From the NCBI GenBank assembly GCA_027314685.1, contig DAHVAI010000031.1, positions 1 through 6,846 of the forward strand: a stretch of 6,846 nucleotides of DNA, written 5' to 3'. Of this stretch, positions 4,430 through 6,846 are shown in pieces (position 1 is the stretch's first letter; every line of letters begins with the position of its first letter). This DNA is from Nitrososphaerota archaeon. Lineage in GTDB: Archaea > Thermoproteota > Nitrososphaeria > Nitrososphaerales > CADDZS01. A program made the translations under genes and the position numbers. The notes below the pieces were generated by a model. That model did not search any database. It was not told the DNA's origin and saw nothing but the letters and a program-made list of their open reading frames with translations.

Positions 4430-5260
4430 ATGACGGAATATCAAGTAATGCAACGCGAAGAAGGTCATATCGCCTACGACGACACTGGCGGACCAGGTCG
4501 ACTTGTCGTGTGCCTTCCTGGCATGGGGCAGCTACGTTCGATCTATCGATTCGTGGTGCCAAAGCTCAAAGCTGAGGGTTTCCGTGTTATTACAATGGAC
4601 GTTAGAGGAATGGGAGATTCTACCGCTAAATGGAATGATTACTCCGAGTCTGCCATTGCATCTGATACGGTTGCACTCATTGACCGACTTCAAAGCGGAT
4701 CAGCTGCTATTATAGGAAACTCTGTCTCTGCCGGTGCAGCTGTCTGTGCAAGCGCAGATCATCCTGAACTAGTATCGGGTCTTGTCTTGGTTGGGCCATT
4801 TGTTCGTCAGGTTCCAATCTCTTGGTGGAAGGCGCTGACTTTCCGTCTTGCTCTGGCGGGCCCCTGGGGGCTTGGCACGTGGGTCAAATACCAAGCTCAA
4901 AAGCTCTATCCAAAATCGAAACCATCCGATCTTGCTGAATACAATAACGCACTAAGGAAGAATCTGCAAGAGCCTGGTCGCATGAGTGCCTTCAGACATA
5001 TGGCCTCTACCAATCATCGTGCTTCGGAGTCGCGGTTGGACAAAGTAAGATCTCCAGTCTTGGTGGTGATGGGAGGGGCAGATCCAGACTTTGCTAGTCC
5101 AGAAGAAGAAGGCAAGCTTGTCGCTCAACGACTGAAAGGGGAACTCTCGATTCTTCCAGGGTTGGGTCATTATCCTCAATCAGAGCAACCAGAGGCATTC
5201 CTGAACCCTGTCGTCAAATTTCTTCGAGGGATTCCACAATGGCAACCAGAGCTGGTTTGA
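4430..5260 (+). CDS. Alpha/beta-fold hydrolase
   Basis: This 276-aa cytoplasmic protein has the complete alpha/beta-hydrolase layout. An oxyanion-loop LPGMG is at residues 29-33, DVRGMGDS at 57-64, and the nucleophile elbow GNSVS puts Ser98 as nucleophile. D218 (or D220) in GGADPD is the acid, and His247 in GLGHYP is the base. The elbow lacks the usual second Gly (GNSVSAG rather than GxSxG), resembling the GHSVS elbow of RsbQ/KAI2-type hydrolases. Residues 125-200 form the cap with a Trp-rich part (SWW, GPWGLGTW). The reaction is likely ester, lactone or epoxide hydrolysis; the substrate is not predictable. No Shine-Dalgarno is seen before ATG 4430, in keeping with a short-leader archaeal transcript. 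Its stop overlaps the TetR gene start by 22 bases, so they form one operon. Length is normal for the family. Confidence 0.92.
   Translation: MTEYQVMQREEGHIAYDDTGGPGRLVVCLPGMGQLRSIYRFVVPKLKAEGFRVITMDVRGMGDSTAKWNDYSESAIASDTVALIDRLQSGSAAIIGNSVSAGAAVCASADHPELVSGLVLVGPFVRQVPISWWKALTFRLALAGPWGLGTWVKYQAQKLYPKSKPSDLAEYNNALRKNLQEPGRMSAFRHMASTNHRASESRLDKVRSPVLVVMGGADPDFASPEEEGKLVAQRLKGELSILPGLGHYPQSEQPEAFLNPVVKFLRGIPQWQPELV
5226..5230 (+). promoter_or_regulatory. Internal Shine-Dalgarno for the TetR gene
   Basis: GAGGG (5226-5230) inside the hydrolase coding end precedes ATG 5239 by 8 nt. It supports that start and translation by reinitiation or coupling within the operon. Confidence 0.5.
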
Positions 5261-5865
5261 ATACAGAAAAGGTCATCGCAACTGCAATTCGCCTAGCAGA
5301 CAAGGATGGTCTCGAAAATCTTACCCTCGGTCGAGTCGCCCAAGAGTTTGGAGTGAAACCTCCTTCTCTCTATGAGCATGTCAATGGTCTAGATGGTTTG
5401 CAACGGGCAATACGACTGCACGGATTTCATGCATTGAACGATATTCTGAGAAGTGCAACGGTTGGCAAGTCTCAGGACGAGGCAATAAAATCGCTCGCTT
5501 TGGAAATGCGAAAATTCGCACATCAACATCCCGCACTCTACGAATCCACCGTCATCACAGCAGTAGGGGATTCGAAGGAAATCGGCGAGGCAGCTGAGGA
5601 ATTATTGGAAACTTTGAACGCAGTACTGGCTGGATATGCAATCACTGGGAAAGAGGCTGTTCATGCAGCAAGGTACCTACGGAGCCTCTTACACGGATTT
5701 GTTTCTCTAGAGAGAGCTCGAGGATTCGGCATGAACGTAGATTTGGAGGAGAGCTATCACAGAATAAGCGGAATTCTTGCTCAAGACTTGCGACAGTGGA
5801 AGCTTCGCCTGGCACAATCAGCTTCAGCTCGATCTGAAATCGGATCGAAGAAGAGAGTAATGTGA
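5239..5865 (+). CDS. TetR/AcrR-family regulator with WHG-type C-terminal domain
   Basis: This 208-aa protein has an N-terminal TetR helix-turn-helix. Residues 8-26 form helix 1, and LTLGRVAQEFGVKPPSLYEHV (28-48) holds the recognition helix with the typical Ser-Leu-Tyr-x-His-Val. The C-terminal ligand/dimer part includes HPALYEST (97-104) and RYLRSLLHGFVSLERARGFG (145-164). That block matches the WHG domain (TetR_C_33), with Leu in place of the name-giving Trp. This subfamily is best known from bacteria, often beside small-molecule enzymes, so the operon may have been acquired from bacteria. It probably represses its own operon through the half-sites at 4387-4414 and senses a substrate or product of the co-encoded hydrolase; both points are inference. 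The C-terminal tail (SARSEIGSKKRV) is basic and likely disordered. Confidence 0.92.
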   Translation: MATRAGLNTEKVIATAIRLADKDGLENLTLGRVAQEFGVKPPSLYEHVNGLDGLQRAIRLHGFHALNDILRSATVGKSQDEAIKSLALEMRKFAHQHPALYESTVITAVGDSKEIGEAAEELLETLNAVLAGYAITGKEAVHAARYLRSLLHGFVSLERARGFGMNVDLEESYHRISGILAQDLRQWKLRLAQSASARSEIGSKKRVM

Positions 5866-5982
5866 ATGATCCAAGATAGAAAGAACACGATAGAAGCTTT
5901 AAACCACCAAGATCCCAATTTTGGTCCAAACACCTAGACAGGGAATCCTGTGAATCCGTAGGAGGATGTCAATAGAGAACCA
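5866..5982 (+). promoter_or_regulatory. topA promoter and leader
   Basis: TTTAAA at 5898-5903 (in AGCTTTAAACC) is a TATA candidate that would give a leader of about 57 nt. Within it, ACAGG-GAAT-CCTGT (5938-5951) is a perfect small hairpin. GGAGG (5961-5965) lies 17 nt before ATG 5983, too far for a standard Shine-Dalgarno. A six-codon frame from ATG 5966 ends in TGA overlapping the topA ATG (ATGA); it has no Shine-Dalgarno at normal spacing and may be chance. Confidence 0.4.
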
Positions 5983-6846
5983 ATGAAGCTTGTAGTCACC
6001 GAGAAGCAAAGAATGGGTCAGCTCATCGCTTCCGCGCTAGGACAGTACAGAATGAGAACACTCGGCGATCAAGGAAGAAGGGGCAGGATCGTTTCTTATG
6101 AAGTTCTGGACTACGTCATCGTGCCTCTTAGCGGTCACATCATGAACTACGTAACTCCAAAGGAACTAGAAAGATGGACGCATTCCTCCGTAGACGCCAT
6201 ACTCGACGATCCAAAAAGCTTGGTGAAGGTTTTCCAAAGGAGAGGATACTCTCAAGCGCTTCGCAATCTTGCTCTAAACGCATCAGAAGTTATAATCGCG
6301 ACTGATTCAGACGACGAAGGCGAAAACATTGGTCTCGAAGTTTTGGAAACGTTGAGAGGAATCCAAAAGCCGGTTAAAAGGCTCTGGCTGAATACGACCG
6401 TTCCGTCTGATATTCGAGAATCCTTTTCACGTTTGAAGGAGTTCAACTACAATCTTGCCTTCTCCGTGGAGGCGAGGCGCAAAATCGACGCAGTGGTTGG
6501 ATTCTCGGCAACTCGTGAATTGAGTCTTTCTCTCAAGTACAAGGTTGGAACAGGCGTTCTATCGTTCGGCAGAGTTCAGACGACCACCCTCTTGCTCGTC
6601 GTGGATAGGGAGCGTGAGATAACAAACTTCATTTCCAAACCTTTCTGGGAGATCACTGCAAAGGTAAAGAACACCAACTTGATCCATCAGTCCTCCCCAT
6701 TCTTAGACAGAGTGAAAGCTTACGCAACATTCGAGAAGATCAGAAACTCAAAGAAGTTTTTGTGCACAAATGTCAGGGAAGAGATCAGTCTCGTTCATCC
6801 ACCAAAACCAATGAACACTCAAGAGATGCTCAAGGTGGGTTCCTCC
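5983..6846 (+). CDS. topA: DNA topoisomerase type IA, 5' part (runs off the window)
   Basis: The visible 288 codons begin with the TOPRIM domain. MKLVVTEKQ carries the conserved Glu (E7), and ATDSDDEGENIG (106-117) carries the metal-binding D108-x-D110-x-E112. RRKIDAVVGFSATRELS (165-181) and LSFGRVQTTTL (193-203) are the next two signature blocks. PPKPMNTQEMLK near the edge matches the block just before the catalytic tyrosine, which is therefore outside. The enzyme makes a transient single-strand break with a 5'-phosphotyrosine link to relax or decatenate DNA. In most relatives the TOPRIM motif is DxDREGE; here an Asp (D111) replaces the Arg. ATG 5983 is the only start after an in-frame TAG at 5959. 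No reverse-gyrase helicase part precedes it. topA is used in the broad sense; the archaeal topo III group is equally apt as a name. Confidence 0.93.
   Translation, partial: MKLVVTEKQRMGQLIASALGQYRMRTLGDQGRRGRIVSYEVLDYVIVPLSGHIMNYVTPKELERWTHSSVDAILDDPKSLVKVFQRRGYSQALRNLALNASEVIIATDSDDEGENIGLEVLETLRGIQKPVKRLWLNTTVPSDIRESFSRLKEFNYNLAFSVEARRKIDAVVGFSATRELSLSLKYKVGTGVLSFGRVQTTTLLLVVDREREITNFISKPFWEITAKVKNTNLIHQSSPFLDRVKAYATFEKIRNSKKFLCTNVREEISLVHPPKPMNTQEMLKVGSS

Noticed and set aside
4338..4430. A second minus-strand gene ending in SIELRN, paralogous to the one ending at 3915
   Set aside because: The frame is only about 15 codons long between stops and similarity is limited to the 18-bp repeat.
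4311..4562. Minus-strand ORF across the hydrolase start
   Set aside because: It is antisense to the hydrolase and its promoter, with no motif or protein-like composition.
5829..5848. TCGATC/GATCGA hairpin near the TetR stop as a terminator
   Set aside because: It lies within the coding end and has no T-tract after it, so termination is not supported.
1..6846. CRISPR array, tRNA or rRNA gene
   Set aside because: No regularly spaced repeats, cloverleaf-like segment or rRNA-like stretch was seen by eye on either strand. The GTTCGATT in the 18-bp repeat resembles a T-loop but has no pairing stem.

Overview
The window looks archaeal, most likely a member of Thermoproteota/Nitrososphaeria. This is an inference, made without a database search. 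It rests on TATA-like boxes at archaeal spacing (around 1281-1288, 3894-3901 and 5898-5903), several genes with short leaders and no clear Shine-Dalgarno site, a stand-alone V4R protein, and a type IA topoisomerase whose TOPRIM motif reads like the archaeal topo III group. Base composition is roughly mid-40s % G+C by eye. Two genes (alpha/beta hydrolase and a WHG-type TetR regulator) look bacterial in type and may have been acquired.

Left part (1-1290, minus strand): a decayed IS1182-type transposase fragment runs off the left edge. It lacks its N-terminal half and carries an in-frame amber codon followed by a small hairpin. Just upstream of it lies an intact V4R-domain protein gene with its own promoter. 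A gene-poor stretch (1263-1623) holds the V4R promoter and a few palindromes.

Middle (1624-3307, minus strand): a two-gene membrane unit, a TauE/SafE-family anion exporter followed one base later by a DUF1634 protein. This pairing is known in other genomes. The region upstream of the exporter carries a hairpin and spaced copies of TTCGTGAG. Upstream of that is a 72-aa predicted secreted microprotein.

Degenerate zone (3308-4429): there is no long intact gene. It contains a broken zinc-finger microprotein (minus), a divergent 46-aa basic ORF (plus) separated from it by a 14-bp perfect palindrome, a strong TATA-like element, and a roughly 94-residue coding region that reads through only if one base is restored in an A-run. 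An 18-bp near-identical direct repeat (3917-3934 and 4338-4355) brackets most of that last gene. Two separate A-run frameshifts leave open either real decay or sequencing error.

Right part (4430-6846, plus strand): an alpha/beta hydrolase and a TetR/WHG regulator overlap by 22 bases and share a promoter with three TTAGGG-like half-sites, suggesting an autoregulated operon. The 5' 288 codons of a topoisomerase IA gene follow; its catalytic tyrosine would lie beyond the window edge.
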